In this document: positions 42,164 through 51,145 of the stretch, in pieces | How the letters are laid out: each line of letters begins with the position of its first letter | Numbering within the stretch: position 1 is the stretch's first letter | Assembly (NCBI GenBank): GCA_016927065.1 | Contig: JAFGNJ010000004.1 | Coordinates: forward strand, 62,001-126,000 | Direction: 5' to 3' | DNA: 64,000 nt | DNA from: Deltaproteobacteria bacterium | Lineage (GTDB): Bacteria; Desulfobacterota; B13-G15; RBG-16-54-18 | The notes under the pieces: model-generated | Seen by the model: the letters and a program-made list of their open reading frames with translations, nothing else | Databases searched by the model: none | Told to the model about the DNA's origin: nothing | Made by a program: the position numbers and the translations under genes

Positions 42164-43138
42164 ATGTCAAAAAAGCTTGCGGTACTCACGTATGTCAGGG
42201 GATTATTCCTCTTGGCAGCGCTCTTTCTCTTGTTTCTAACTATCCGACCATGGGAAGCGGAACCTCCTCCTTTGATGCAATCCCCGATCCCTCAAGTACA
42301 GAGAGGTGAAACAATCACACACCCCTTTCAATTCGCCGTCTTTTCTGATAGCCATAAGGGATGGGGCGTATTCAAACCCATCATGAAGGAAATCGCGAGC
42401 GATGAATATGCCTTTGCGATCACGTTAGGTGATTTTGTCGCTCAGAGTAAGGAAGATAGATATCGTTTCTTTTTCAAGAAATTGGCAGACGTGAAGGGAG
42501 AAACCCCTCTTTTTTTCGTCCCCGGCAACCATGACGTACATGATGACAACACCACGTATAGTTTAGAGAGCTATTGGAAGTATTGCGGTCCTGATCACTA
42601 CTGGTTCTCCTGGGGAAATGCCGCCTTTGTGGTCGTAAACGATTCCCGATCAACAATAACGGCAGATCAGTTTCACTGGCTAAAAAATACCCTGCGGAAG
42701 CTCAGAAGTGATTTCAAACATATATTCGTCTTCATGCACGTCCCCCCCTTCGATCCTCGAGAAGGCCAGAGCTATTGCCTGCCTAAAAGTGACGGTGAGC
42801 AGTTTATGGCGTTGATGGAAAAATTTGCAGTTGATTATGTCTTTTGCGGCCATATTCAATGCTATTTCAGAGAGGTCATCAACGGGGTAACCTATATCAT
42901 CTGTGGGGGGGCAGGAGGTGGGTTAAAATGTCCCGATAGCTCCGATGCCTTCCATCATTACGTACGGGTGGCTGTGGAGGGAGAGGAGATACAGGACTCC
43001 GTTATCAGGGCAGAGAGAAATCTATGGATCGAGATCACAGTGGATTTACAATATGATATGCGGTTAAAATACCCGTTCCTCCTCCCTTTCCTCACCGCGG
43101 TGATGGGTCAATCCTTTCTCTCTTTTCTCGCCCTCTGA
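42164..43138 (+). CDS. Membrane-anchored calcineurin-like metallophosphoesterase (2)
   Basis: 324 aa, paralogue of the gene at 35084. N-terminal membrane segment ~10–27 and a hydrophobic C-terminus. Motifs: FSDSHKGWG, LGDFVAQ, VPGNHDVHDD, FMHVPPF and CGHIQCY. Here the last motif keeps the first His of GHxH but has Gln for the second, the opposite of copy 1. AAGGAG lies upstream of ATG 42164. Confidence 0.85.
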   Translation: MSKKLAVLTYVRGLFLLAALFLLFLTIRPWEAEPPPLMQSPIPQVQRGETITHPFQFAVFSDSHKGWGVFKPIMKEIASDEYAFAITLGDFVAQSKEDRYRFFFKKLADVKGETPLFFVPGNHDVHDDNTTYSLESYWKYCGPDHYWFSWGNAAFVVVNDSRSTITADQFHWLKNTLRKLRSDFKHIFVFMHVPPFDPREGQSYCLPKSDGEQFMALMEKFAVDYVFCGHIQCYFREVINGVTYIICGGAGGGLKCPDSSDAFHHYVRVAVEGEEIQDSVIRAERNLWIEITVDLQYDMRLKYPFLLPFLTAVMGQSFLSFLAL

Positions 43139-43152
43139 TCGCCGGATGACAA

Positions 43153-43181
43153 TTGCAAAAAAGAAAAGGATGGCTTATACT
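43153..43181 (+). promoter_or_regulatory. Probable internal promoter for the second GT2/ArnT pair
   Basis: TTGCAA (43153–43158), a 17-bp spacer, TATACT (43176–43181). No PmrA-box-like repeats here, so the last two genes may be expressed partly independently of the regulator. Confidence 0.45.
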
Positions 43182-43214
43182 CAAAACTTCGTACAATTTT
43201 GATTGCCAACTTCG

Positions 43215-43961
43215 ATGATCACAAACATGACACACAAAGATATCTCCATTGTCATTCCGGTATACAACGAACAGGATAATCTCAAACCCCTTATTTCTGA
43301 ATTGCAAGAGGTCTTACGTGATGTAGGCAGGCCATACGAAATTGTCTTCGTGGATGATGGGAGCTGTGACCATAGCCTTAAGATACTAAAGAATGCCGCA
43401 TCCTACGACCCCCAGATACGGGTGATCCGGTTTAAGAAGAACGCAGGCCAAACAGCGGCCTTCGATGCCGGTTTTAGGGCCGCCCGAGGCGAGATTATCA
43501 TCACCATGGATGCCGATCTCCAGAATGATCCCCATGCTATACCACGTCTGTTAAAGAAAATAGGGAAGTACGATGTAGTCTGCGGATGGCGTCATAAGAG
43601 GAAGGATCCCTGGATCAAGATTATTTCATCTAAAATAGCCAACTTCGTGAGGAATATGTTGAGCCAGGAGGAAATCGTCGATACTGGCTGCTCCTTGAAG
43701 GCATTTAGGAGGGAATGCCTGCAGACCGTGAAGCTCTTCAACGGGATGCACCGGTTTCTCCCTACCCTCGTAAAGATGGAAGGCTTCACTGTAACCCAGG
43801 TCAAAGTAAACCATCGACCCCGGAGGTTCGGGACAACAAAGTATAATATAAGAAATAGGATGGTAAGGGCCTTTATCGACCTCTTGGCCGTCCGCTGGAT
43901 GAAAAGGAGGCGCCTAAACTATGAAATAGAGGAAATTATTGATGAGCAAAGCGATGACTGA
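43215..43961 (+). CDS. GT2 polyprenyl-phosphate-type glycosyltransferase (2)
   Basis: 248 aa. SIVIPVYNEQDNLKPL, VFVDDGSCDHSL and TMDADLQNDPHAIP mark an ArnC/DPM1-like GT-A domain. Unlike copy 1 it lacks the C-terminal membrane helices and ends in an acidic tail, so it may work as a soluble or peripherally bound enzyme, like archaeal/eukaryotic DPM1. Starts possible at ATG 43215 or 43227; no clear Shine-Dalgarno. Overlaps the following gene by 20 nt. Confidence 0.88.
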   Translation: MITNMTHKDISIVIPVYNEQDNLKPLISELQEVLRDVGRPYEIVFVDDGSCDHSLKILKNAASYDPQIRVIRFKKNAGQTAAFDAGFRAARGEIIITMDADLQNDPHAIPRLLKKIGKYDVVCGWRHKRKDPWIKIISSKIANFVRNMLSQEEIVDTGCSLKAFRRECLQTVKLFNGMHRFLPTLVKMEGFTVTQVKVNHRPRRFGTTKYNIRNRMVRAFIDLLAVRWMKRRRLNYEIEEIIDEQSDD

Positions 43962-45528
43962 AGAGAGGCGTAAGACGATCATGAAGGAGAAAGACTATGA
44001 ACGACTCTTTTGGGTTATTGCTTTGGGGCTCTTCCTCTTCCGCCTCCTGTATATCTGGTTTACCTCGTTTGACCTTTCCCCAGACGAGGCCTACTACTGG
44101 GATTGGTCTCGCAATCTCGCCCTTGGTTATTACAGTAAACCTCCCGTGGTGGCGTGGGTAATCGCCCTCTGCACGCATCTCGGCGGAGATCATCCCTTTT
44201 TCGTACGCCTCGGGGCGGTCCTCTTCTCTCTGGGGAGTAGTTTTGTCCTTTTTTACCTCGCCAGGAAACTTTACAATGCAAAAATTGGATTTTGGGCTTT
44301 TATCATCGCCAATGCCACCCCGGGTTACACCGTGGCTTCACTCGTCATGACTATCGACCCGCCTTTAATGTTCTTCTGGGGACTCACGATCTTTCTACTT
44401 CATGGCGCCGTATCGAAAAAGAGAAAGGGGTACTGGTATTTGGTAGGGGCCAGCTTGGGGCTGGGCTTGCTCAGCAAGTATACCATGATTGCCTTGATTC
44501 CTTCCCTTTTTCTCTATCTCGCTTTCTCACCCACAAAGAGATTTTGGTTGAAGAAAAAGGAACCATATCTTTTCATTCTCATCGGCCTGCTTATCTTATC
44601 CCCTAATCTCTATTGGAATTATATCAACCAATGGACCTCTATCCACCAACCTGCCGGATTGGTGGGGGATAGAAACCTGAGCAGCATCACAACTTTTACG
44701 TGGTTCTTTGGCCCACAGGCCGGTATCCTCTCCCCCATCACGTTTCTTCTCATCCTCTACGGTCTGTGGCAAGGCGGTAAGCAGGGAATCTTCCACCGTA
44801 ACGATCGCTATCTCTTTCTCTTCTGGCACGCTATACCGCTCTTTGGTTTTTTCCTCGTCCTGAGCTTCTTCTCAGTCTGTTATGTAAATTGGGCTGCCCC
44901 CGCCTATTTTACAGCCTTTATTTTGGCGGTGGCAGTAGTGTATGAAGGCCATTGGCGAAACAAGGTGAAGAGACGTGTTTTAGCCTCGGCATTTATTGTG
45001 GGTGCAATAATATCCCTCCCAATATATACCTTGGATATAGTACGGACAGCTACGGTAGCTGCTATAGAACTAGGGGCTCATACCTTAGGGATTAAAGTCT
45101 CGAGAGCTAATATCATTCCGGCTGGCAAGTTCCCCACGAGCAGATTACAGGGGTGGCGAGAACTGGGCGCAGAGGTGACTACGATCCTCAATGAGGTGGG
45201 AAGAGAAAACATATTTATCATCAGTTATAAGAGAGACTATGTTAGCGAACTTGCCTTCTATGTAAAGGGGCATCCCAGGGTATATACCCTGAATCTATCC
45301 GGCCGCATGCAAAGTCAGTATGATCTGTGGGAGGGATTTGAAGATAAGATCGGGTTTAATGCTCTCTATATAACCAAGTTCGGCTACCCCGTACCTGAGA
45401 ATTTTGTCAAGACCTTCGACCGGGTAGAAGAGATAAAAACACTAGAAATCTATACAGGAAAAGAACTGGTAAAGGGTTTTTCAATATTCTACTGCCAGAA
45501 TTTCCATGGGTTTGATCATGGGCCATGA
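43942..45528 (+). CDS. ArnT-like GT-C glycosyltransferase (2)
   Basis: 528 aa, ~12 membrane helices. LSPDEAYYWDWSRNLALGYYSKPPVVAW in the first loop carries the Asp-Glu of PMT/GT39-type enzymes (motif at residues ~48–70). A second polyprenyl-phosphate-dependent transferase, only distantly similar to the one at 36418, so the locus may attach two sugars or use two acceptors. ATG 43942 with GAGGAA upstream; ATG 43981 is an alternative. Confidence 0.88.
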   Translation: MSKAMTEERRKTIMKEKDYERLFWVIALGLFLFRLLYIWFTSFDLSPDEAYYWDWSRNLALGYYSKPPVVAWVIALCTHLGGDHPFFVRLGAVLFSLGSSFVLFYLARKLYNAKIGFWAFIIANATPGYTVASLVMTIDPPLMFFWGLTIFLLHGAVSKKRKGYWYLVGASLGLGLLSKYTMIALIPSLFLYLAFSPTKRFWLKKKEPYLFILIGLLILSPNLYWNYINQWTSIHQPAGLVGDRNLSSITTFTWFFGPQAGILSPITFLLILYGLWQGGKQGIFHRNDRYLFLFWHAIPLFGFFLVLSFFSVCYVNWAAPAYFTAFILAVAVVYEGHWRNKVKRRVLASAFIVGAIISLPIYTLDIVRTATVAAIELGAHTLGIKVSRANIIPAGKFPTSRLQGWRELGAEVTTILNEVGRENIFIISYKRDYVSELAFYVKGHPRVYTLNLSGRMQSQYDLWEGFEDKIGFNALYITKFGYPVPENFVKTFDRVEEIKTLEIYTGKELVKGFSIFYCQNFHGFDHGP

Positions 45529-45668
45529 CGAACTAGCAGAAAGATGATAATGTTAGAAACTTTCTGCCTCGTTACATTTTGTAGGGACCTTGTTAACTTT
45601 ATACCTTATCTAATATTTCGCCACAGTATTCCTGCAACGCGATGAAAAACTACTCTTCCTGTCGCGCA

Positions 45669-46112
45669 TTATTCCCCAAAGCCTAACCGAGCCAGAATCT
45701 CCTGTTCTTTGGCCTCCATCGTGGCAGCCTCTTCTGGCACACTCTCATGTTCATAACCTAGGAGATGCAGGACCCCGTGGACGAGGAGCAAGGCCATTTC
45801 TTCATCAAGGGTCACCCCCCTCTGCCGGGCTTCCCGTTGAGCTGTCTCTGTCGATATGACCACGTCTCCTAGGATGTTAGGATGTAGCTGTTTCTCTTCC
45901 CCTTCTCTCATGGCGAAGGCGAGAACATTGGTTGCGTGATTGCGGGAGAGGTAGTGGCGATTAAAGTACGTTATCTCATCATCGTCGACGAGGAGGATGC
46001 TCAGTTCACTCTCGTGATGCCCCAAGTCGCTTAATATCCTTTCGGCCATTTTCTTTGCCTTTTCCGGTCTTACCCTTCGCTTCTTTTGCCGATTTTGGAC
46101 TGTTACCTCCAT
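45669..46112 (-). CDS. ybeY: Endoribonuclease YbeY (16S rRNA maturation)
   Basis: 147 aa, full length. Metal-binding motif HGVLHLLGYEHE near residue 110, plus LSILLVDDDEITYFNRHYL and NVLAFAMREG. Needed for 16S rRNA 3'-end maturation and ribosome quality control (family knowledge). The start lies 107 nt inside the end of the pgpH gene; the family-typical N-terminus MEVTVQNRQKK supports this start. Confidence 0.95.
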   Translation of the reverse strand: MEVTVQNRQKKRRVRPEKAKKMAERILSDLGHHESELSILLVDDDEITYFNRHYLSRNHATNVLAFAMREGEEKQLHPNILGDVVISTETAQREARQRGVTLDEEMALLLVHGVLHLLGYEHESVPEEAATMEAKEQEILARLGFGE

Positions 46113-48378
46113 TCTTCTGTCGCTCTCCTTCTGTTTGGGAATCCGGATATTCTATGCGTTGATGATGGACAGCATTGAGGATAATAGTAAAGCTCTTTGC
46201 AATCGCATTAAGATCCTTCAGGGTTAACTCACAATCATCGAGCTGCCCGTCGATGAAGATATCGTTGATGATCTTCTGGACCAACCCTTGGATACGGGCA
46301 GGGGTGGGGTCATCCAGGGTGCGTGAAGCGGCCTCCACGGCATCAGCCAACATCACAAGCCCCGCCTCCTTGGTTTGCGGCTTGGGACCGAGATATCTAA
46401 AATCCCTCTCATCCACCTCCTGCACCCCCGGATTCTCCTGTTCCTTAGCTTTTTGATAAAAAAAGCTGATGAGCCTCGTACCATGATGTTGTCTAAGAAT
46501 ATCAATGATCTTGTTTCCTAACTTGTGTCCCTTTGCCAGCTCTATTCCATCCTTCACATGGGAAACGAGGATTAAACTGCTCATACTGGGGGTAAGTTTG
46601 TCGTGCCGATTATACCCCTTCATCTGATTCTCAATGAAGTATTGAGGTTTTGTGATCTTTCCAATGTCATGATAGTAGGCGCTCACCCGGGCGAGCAGCG
46701 GATTGACATTGATTGCCTTGGCCCCCGCCTCCACCAAGTTTCCGACGATCATACTGTGATGATAGGTTCCAGGGGCCTTCATGAGCATTTCTTTCAAGAT
46801 TGGTTGATCTAAATTGGCCAGTTCCAGTAGCTTAATATCCGTTGTATAACCGAATATCAATTCCACGACCGGGGTTATCCCCACCACAATTATCCCGGCG
46901 ACGACCCCCCCTGCCAATCCCATTACGAGACCAAACAGGATATCCGCCTCAAAAATCCTGGCGGTGATCAGCCCCTGAAAGAAGATGAGCAGAAGATTGG
47001 CCAATCCTACAAAAAAACCCCCTTTAATCAACTGGAATCTCTGATGGCATCGAGCCACGTTGTGTGCCCCGACGATACTTCCAATGAGATAGAAGATGGG
47101 AAGAAAGATTCCCTCCCTCAAAAGGAGACCAGTGAGGAAGCTGACAAAAATAGAATAAACCAAGGCTATCTCGGAGTTAAGAACTATTCTGATTAACATA
47201 GCCCCAGCGGCCACCGGAAAGAAATAATAATATGAGCTGAGGGGAATCCCCGGCATGGCACCGACAAGGCCCTCGGCAATAACGACCGAAATCCTCGCCA
47301 TTCCCAAAGAGGAGATTAATACCAGTATAAAAAAGAGTATGTCTTTGTTGGCGGGGGAAACTTTCCTAATATTCTTCGTGGAAAAGATGAAAAAAGACGC
47401 AACAAAAAAACATGCTAACAAGATAAACCCTACCATCATGAGCAGGGTTCTGCCCGTGCGCCGCTCTTCACGGAAGGCCTCGAGTTTAAGGAGATCTTCC
47501 TCTTTTACCTGATCCCCGTTTCTTACCAAGAGATTTCCTTTCTCAATGGGGAAGAAGACAGGTTTTACCAGCGTGCGCTCCATCTCCTTTCTCCTATTGG
47601 TTTCCTGCCTATTGAAAGTAAGATTAGGAGATATGAGATTATTGACGATTTTCTCCATTACCCGTCTGAGATCGGTTGGGATATCCTCTGTCTGAGGCCC
47701 TTTAAAGGCCGTGGCAATCGCCTTTTTGGCCTCCTGATAATCGAGAAGGGGTCCAAGCTCTTTCCTAATTACCTCCTCTCCTGTTTGGATATTTCTCACC
47801 ACAATCCCCTCTGCCTGCAAAAGGAGTTCTTTGTTGCTCACGATACCCTGTGTCATCAGGGGGGCAATAAGTACTTCAACACGCTGTATTATCTTTTCAT
47901 CAAAGCGATGGGCCTTTAAAGCACGAATTTCACGACGGGTAAGTTCAAAGCCGAGAATGTGCTCTACTTCTGTCTTTTGTATTTCCTCGGCACTGCGTTT
48001 TCTCATCACCGAGAAAACGGAATCTATAATACCTTCAATCTCCGGAACCAAAGCGGGAGCAAGATCATAGACCGGAAGAACTTTCCGTGCCGCCTCCTCC
48101 ATCTTTTTCTCGGTAGCTCCCCTGTCCTTTACCAGAAAATCACGGTCTGCCCTAATATCTTTTGTCACAACGTCTCCTACCCGATAGCGTGGGATAACCT
48201 CTTCCAAGGTTGGAGATAGTAAGGCAGCAATAGACAAAGAGGCAAAGATCAACAAAAGCCATTGCTGTACAAGAGGGTTCTTAAAGATGCGCCCCAGCGG
48301 TCTCATCCTTATTTTTCCCCATAATAGCAAAAAGGAGAAAAATCCCCTTTTCCTTTTTTCTTGCTCTGTTTTTTCCAT
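46006..48378 (-). CDS. 7TM-HD phosphohydrolase (PgpH family, c-di-AMP phosphodiesterase-like)
   Basis: 790 aa. N-terminal membrane segment, an extracytoplasmic 7TMR-HDED domain (~60–300), seven membrane helices (~310–500) and a cytoplasmic HD domain with SAYYHDIGKITKPQYFIENQ. The Lys/Gly-rich C-terminal tail (KGKTGKGKENGRKD) is encoded in the overlap with ybeY. In Listeria PgpH degrades c-di-AMP; that activity is not proven for Gram-negative members. ATG 48378 preferred (GGGAGA upstream); it overlaps no phoH codons. Confidence 0.9.
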   Translation of the reverse strand: MEKTEQEKRKRGFFSFLLLWGKIRMRPLGRIFKNPLVQQWLLLIFASLSIAALLSPTLEEVIPRYRVGDVVTKDIRADRDFLVKDRGATEKKMEEAARKVLPVYDLAPALVPEIEGIIDSVFSVMRKRSAEEIQKTEVEHILGFELTRREIRALKAHRFDEKIIQRVEVLIAPLMTQGIVSNKELLLQAEGIVVRNIQTGEEVIRKELGPLLDYQEAKKAIATAFKGPQTEDIPTDLRRVMEKIVNNLISPNLTFNRQETNRRKEMERTLVKPVFFPIEKGNLLVRNGDQVKEEDLLKLEAFREERRTGRTLLMMVGFILLACFFVASFFIFSTKNIRKVSPANKDILFFILVLISSLGMARISVVIAEGLVGAMPGIPLSSYYYFFPVAAGAMLIRIVLNSEIALVYSIFVSFLTGLLLREGIFLPIFYLIGSIVGAHNVARCHQRFQLIKGGFFVGLANLLLIFFQGLITARIFEADILFGLVMGLAGGVVAGIIVVGITPVVELIFGYTTDIKLLELANLDQPILKEMLMKAPGTYHHSMIVGNLVEAGAKAINVNPLLARVSAYYHDIGKITKPQYFIENQMKGYNRHDKLTPSMSSLILVSHVKDGIELAKGHKLGNKIIDILRQHHGTRLISFFYQKAKEQENPGVQEVDERDFRYLGPKPQTKEAGLVMLADAVEAASRTLDDPTPARIQGLVQKIINDIFIDGQLDDCELTLKDLNAIAKSFTIILNAVHHQRIEYPDSQTEGERQKNGGNSPKSAKEAKGKTGKGKENGRKDIKRLGASRE

Positions 48379-48382
48379 AACG

Positions 48383-49345
48383 TCACGTCTCCCTTGATCC
48401 ATCGTACTGCTCGGCCTCCTCATAGGCCTTGATAATATCCTGGACTAAGGGATGTCTGATAACGTCCTTCTCACTGAAGTAAACAAATTTTATACCCTGG
48501 ATCTTTTTGAGTACATCCTGAACCTGAATCAACCCTGATTGCTTCCCATCAGGTAGATCGACCTGGGTGATATCACCGGTGATCACCACCCTAGAGCCGA
48601 AGCCCATCCTTGTGAGGAACATCTTCATCTGTTCGGGTTTGGTATTTTGAGCCTCATCTAAGATGACAAAAGAATCATTCAGCGTCCTACCCCGCATGAA
48701 GGCCAGGGGGGCCACTTCGACAACTCCTCGCTCCATCAATTTTGACGCCTGATCAAATTCCAACATGTCATGGAGGGCATCATAAAGGGGCCTCAGATAG
48801 GGATTAACCTTTTCATAGAGATCGCCCGGCAGAAAGCCCAGTCGTTCCCCTGCCTCCACAGCGGGACGTGCCAATATAATACGCTTCACCGCCTTTTTCA
48901 TCAAAAAGGAAAGGGCCATCGCCATGGCCAGATAGGTCTTCCCTGTCCCCGCCGGGCCGATGCCGATCACCATATCATAGTTTCTTATTGTATCGATATA
49001 TTCTTTTTGCACCACACTCTTAGGGGTAATGACCTTTTTTTGCGAGGAAATATAGACCGTATTGAGAAAGATATCTTCTAGGTTCATCGAACGATCTTCT
49101 GAGAGGATTCGGATAGCGAAATCGATGTCGCTAACGTAGATCGGATAACCCCGCTTCAACAGCCCTTGCAGTTCCTTCAATAATCTGCCAGCTAGTTCAA
49201 CATCCAACTCATCCCCTTCGATCACGACATTGCTTCCTTTGGTATGGACCTTAACCTCGAGATGTTTCTCGATGGCCTTCAGGTGATCATTATGGGGGCC
49301 AAAAAGGGTCTTAGCCTCTTCCATATTTTCAAAATGTAAGTTCAT
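48383..49345 (-). CDS. ybeZ: PhoH-like ATPase (YbeZ)
   Basis: 320 aa. Walker A GIGPAGTGKTYLAMA, Walker B FVILDEAQNT, and VVITGDITQVDLP; a KH-like N-terminal region. In many bacteria it is a partner of YbeY in RNA metabolism. First gene of the conserved phoH–pgpH–ybeY operon, 4 nt before the next start. Confidence 0.95.
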   Translation of the reverse strand: MNLHFENMEEAKTLFGPHNDHLKAIEKHLEVKVHTKGSNVVIEGDELDVELAGRLLKELQGLLKRGYPIYVSDIDFAIRILSEDRSMNLEDIFLNTVYISSQKKVITPKSVVQKEYIDTIRNYDMVIGIGPAGTGKTYLAMAMALSFLMKKAVKRIILARPAVEAGERLGFLPGDLYEKVNPYLRPLYDALHDMLEFDQASKLMERGVVEVAPLAFMRGRTLNDSFVILDEAQNTKPEQMKMFLTRMGFGSRVVITGDITQVDLPDGKQSGLIQVQDVLKKIQGIKFVYFSEKDVIRHPLVQDIIKAYEEAEQYDGSRET

Positions 49346-49614
49346 CTAAAATCAGTACCCCTCTAATCCTTCGACCTTCCAACCTTTTCCTCTGATACTT
49401 CTCATAAATATATGCAAAACACTCTCTTTTGTCTGCTCATATCGGCTTTTTCCTTGTCAGGGAATAAATTAGGGAAGGGTAAGGTTTTGAAACGATAGTT
49501 TTTTCATGGGATTAAAATTAAATATAGCATCTAAACTCGCCCTTTGCAATACCTCATCGCTGGATGGCAAAATCAGGCCTATTTACCGCCAACGTCTTAA
49601 GGGCTTGGATATCT

Positions 49615-50385
49615 TCAAGAAATGTGTTTTTTGACCTCCTCCACGATCTTCGGAAGTATCGCACCGGCTGTCCCTTGGATGAGATAATCGGATATGTAAC
49701 CGGTTAGAGGGGTAGGCTCCGTATTTATCTCAATAATTTTAGCTCCGCTTTGCTTCGCTGAAGTAGGTATCCCCGCAGCAGGATAGACCACTGCCGAGGT
49801 CCCAATGACTAAAACCAACCCACACGTCCTCGCCTCCTCAAAAGACCCGGTTTGGGCCTCCCACGGTATGGGTTCTCCAAAAAAGACGACATCTGGCTTC
49901 AAGACAGAGTCGCATTCAGGACATAGTGGAGGGATTTCTTCAAAGGAAAGGGAGACAGCTTCTTGACGATATCCACATTGGAGGCACACTAGCCATTGGT
50001 TGGAGCCGTGAAACTCGATCACCTTTTTTGCTCCCCCCCGCTGATGAAGACCATCAACGTTTTGGGTAATAATGGAACTCAGCAGACCCATCTGTTCCAA
50101 TTCCGCAAGAGCAACATGGGCGGGATTGGGCTCAGCACCGAGGACCAAATCCATCATCTCCTTGATCATTTGCCAGACCTTCGTTGGATTTGATCGGAAT
50201 GCACTGATATGAGCATATTCCTCAGGATCATATTTGCTCCATAACCCCCCTGCACTGCGGAAATCGGGAATACCACTCTCAACTGAGATCCCCGCCCCGG
50301 TCAAGGCGATGGTCTTGTGAGAATCAACAATATCTTTTGCAGCCCGCGTGATTAAAACTTCTTCAGTATCCGTAGCACTACTCAC
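49615..50385 (-). CDS. cobB: NAD-dependent protein deacylase, Sir2 family
   Basis: 256 aa. GAGISVESGIPDFRSAGGLW (NAD site), TQNVDGLHQRGG, catalytic His in EFHGSN, and four zinc-binding Cys in CLQCGY…CPECDS. GTG start at 50385 with AGGGGG 8–10 nt upstream. Sits at the end of the surface-glycan cluster; a functional tie to it is not evident. Confidence 0.94.
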   Translation of the reverse strand: MSSATDTEEVLITRAAKDIVDSHKTIALTGAGISVESGIPDFRSAGGLWSKYDPEEYAHISAFRSNPTKVWQMIKEMMDLVLGAEPNPAHVALAELEQMGLLSSIITQNVDGLHQRGGAKKVIEFHGSNQWLVCLQCGYRQEAVSLSFEEIPPLCPECDSVLKPDVVFFGEPIPWEAQTGSFEEARTCGLVLVIGTSAVVYPAAGIPTSAKQSGAKIIEINTEPTPLTGYISDYLIQGTAGAILPKIVEEVKKHIS

Positions 50386-50452
50386 TTTTGGCCCCCTGAA
50401 ACATAATTAACTAATAGATTTTTATTTAATCTTGAAGATACCTTTGAAAAAC

Positions 50453-51145
50453 CTACGAAAAAACTTTTGTTAAACTAAAAATATACCGTAATGGGAAAAA
50501 CCCTGTCGGAATTGGTATGATTTTTTTGATATTAAACTTTCCCTTAATCAATTCCTTAAACTTTTTAGCATTGAAAATATGGAGATGCCACTCATCGTCC
50601 ATTCTCTTGGCAGGACGATAGCCTTTCCTAAATAAAAGTTTATAAATTCTTAGCGAAAAGATTATATTCTTTATGCAGTTGATATGCTTTTCATTTGGAA
50701 TGGTTATAACAATTGCCGCATCTTTTTTTGAGACACGCTCCATTTCTTCTAACAAGGCATGGGGATGCTGGATATGTTCGATTACCTCTGTAGAAACTAT
50801 TTTATCGAAGCTCTTATTTTTAAAAGGAAGGCTTTCAGCATCTGACTGCACTATAAGCTTTCTATTATTATTTCCGCAATTCCTTCTGGCAGTCTTCACC
50901 ATCAGATCAGAGATATCCACTCCTACTCCGCGTTTGCAGATTGCTTTATTTAAAAAGTATCCACTTCCACATCCTATATCTAAAAAGTTATCGTTATTGC
51001 TCAACCGAAGAAGATCTTGAATCTTTCTGAATCTCTTTAACTCTACGAATCTCACCAAAAAGTTCGAGCGAAAGATATAATCCTCTGGATTATACTTTTT
51101 TACCATTGCCTCGTTCCATTCTCTAAAGGATTCTTTCACAGCCAT
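50453..51145 (-). CDS. Class I SAM-dependent methyltransferase
   Basis: 230 aa. Motif I NFLDIGCGSGYFLN, then GVGVDISDLMV and FDKIVSTEVIEHIQHPHALL of the Methyltransf_11 type. The substrate is unknown; in this cluster a sugar or lipid-linked glycan is plausible. Overlaps the hydrolase gene by 10 nt. More AT-rich than its neighbours. Confidence 0.85.
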   Translation of the reverse strand: MAVKESFREWNEAMVKKYNPEDYIFRSNFLVRFVELKRFRKIQDLLRLSNNDNFLDIGCGSGYFLNKAICKRGVGVDISDLMVKTARRNCGNNNRKLIVQSDAESLPFKNKSFDKIVSTEVIEHIQHPHALLEEMERVSKKDAAIVITIPNEKHINCIKNIIFSLRIYKLLFRKGYRPAKRMDDEWHLHIFNAKKFKELIKGKFNIKKIIPIPTGFFPLRYIFSLTKVFS

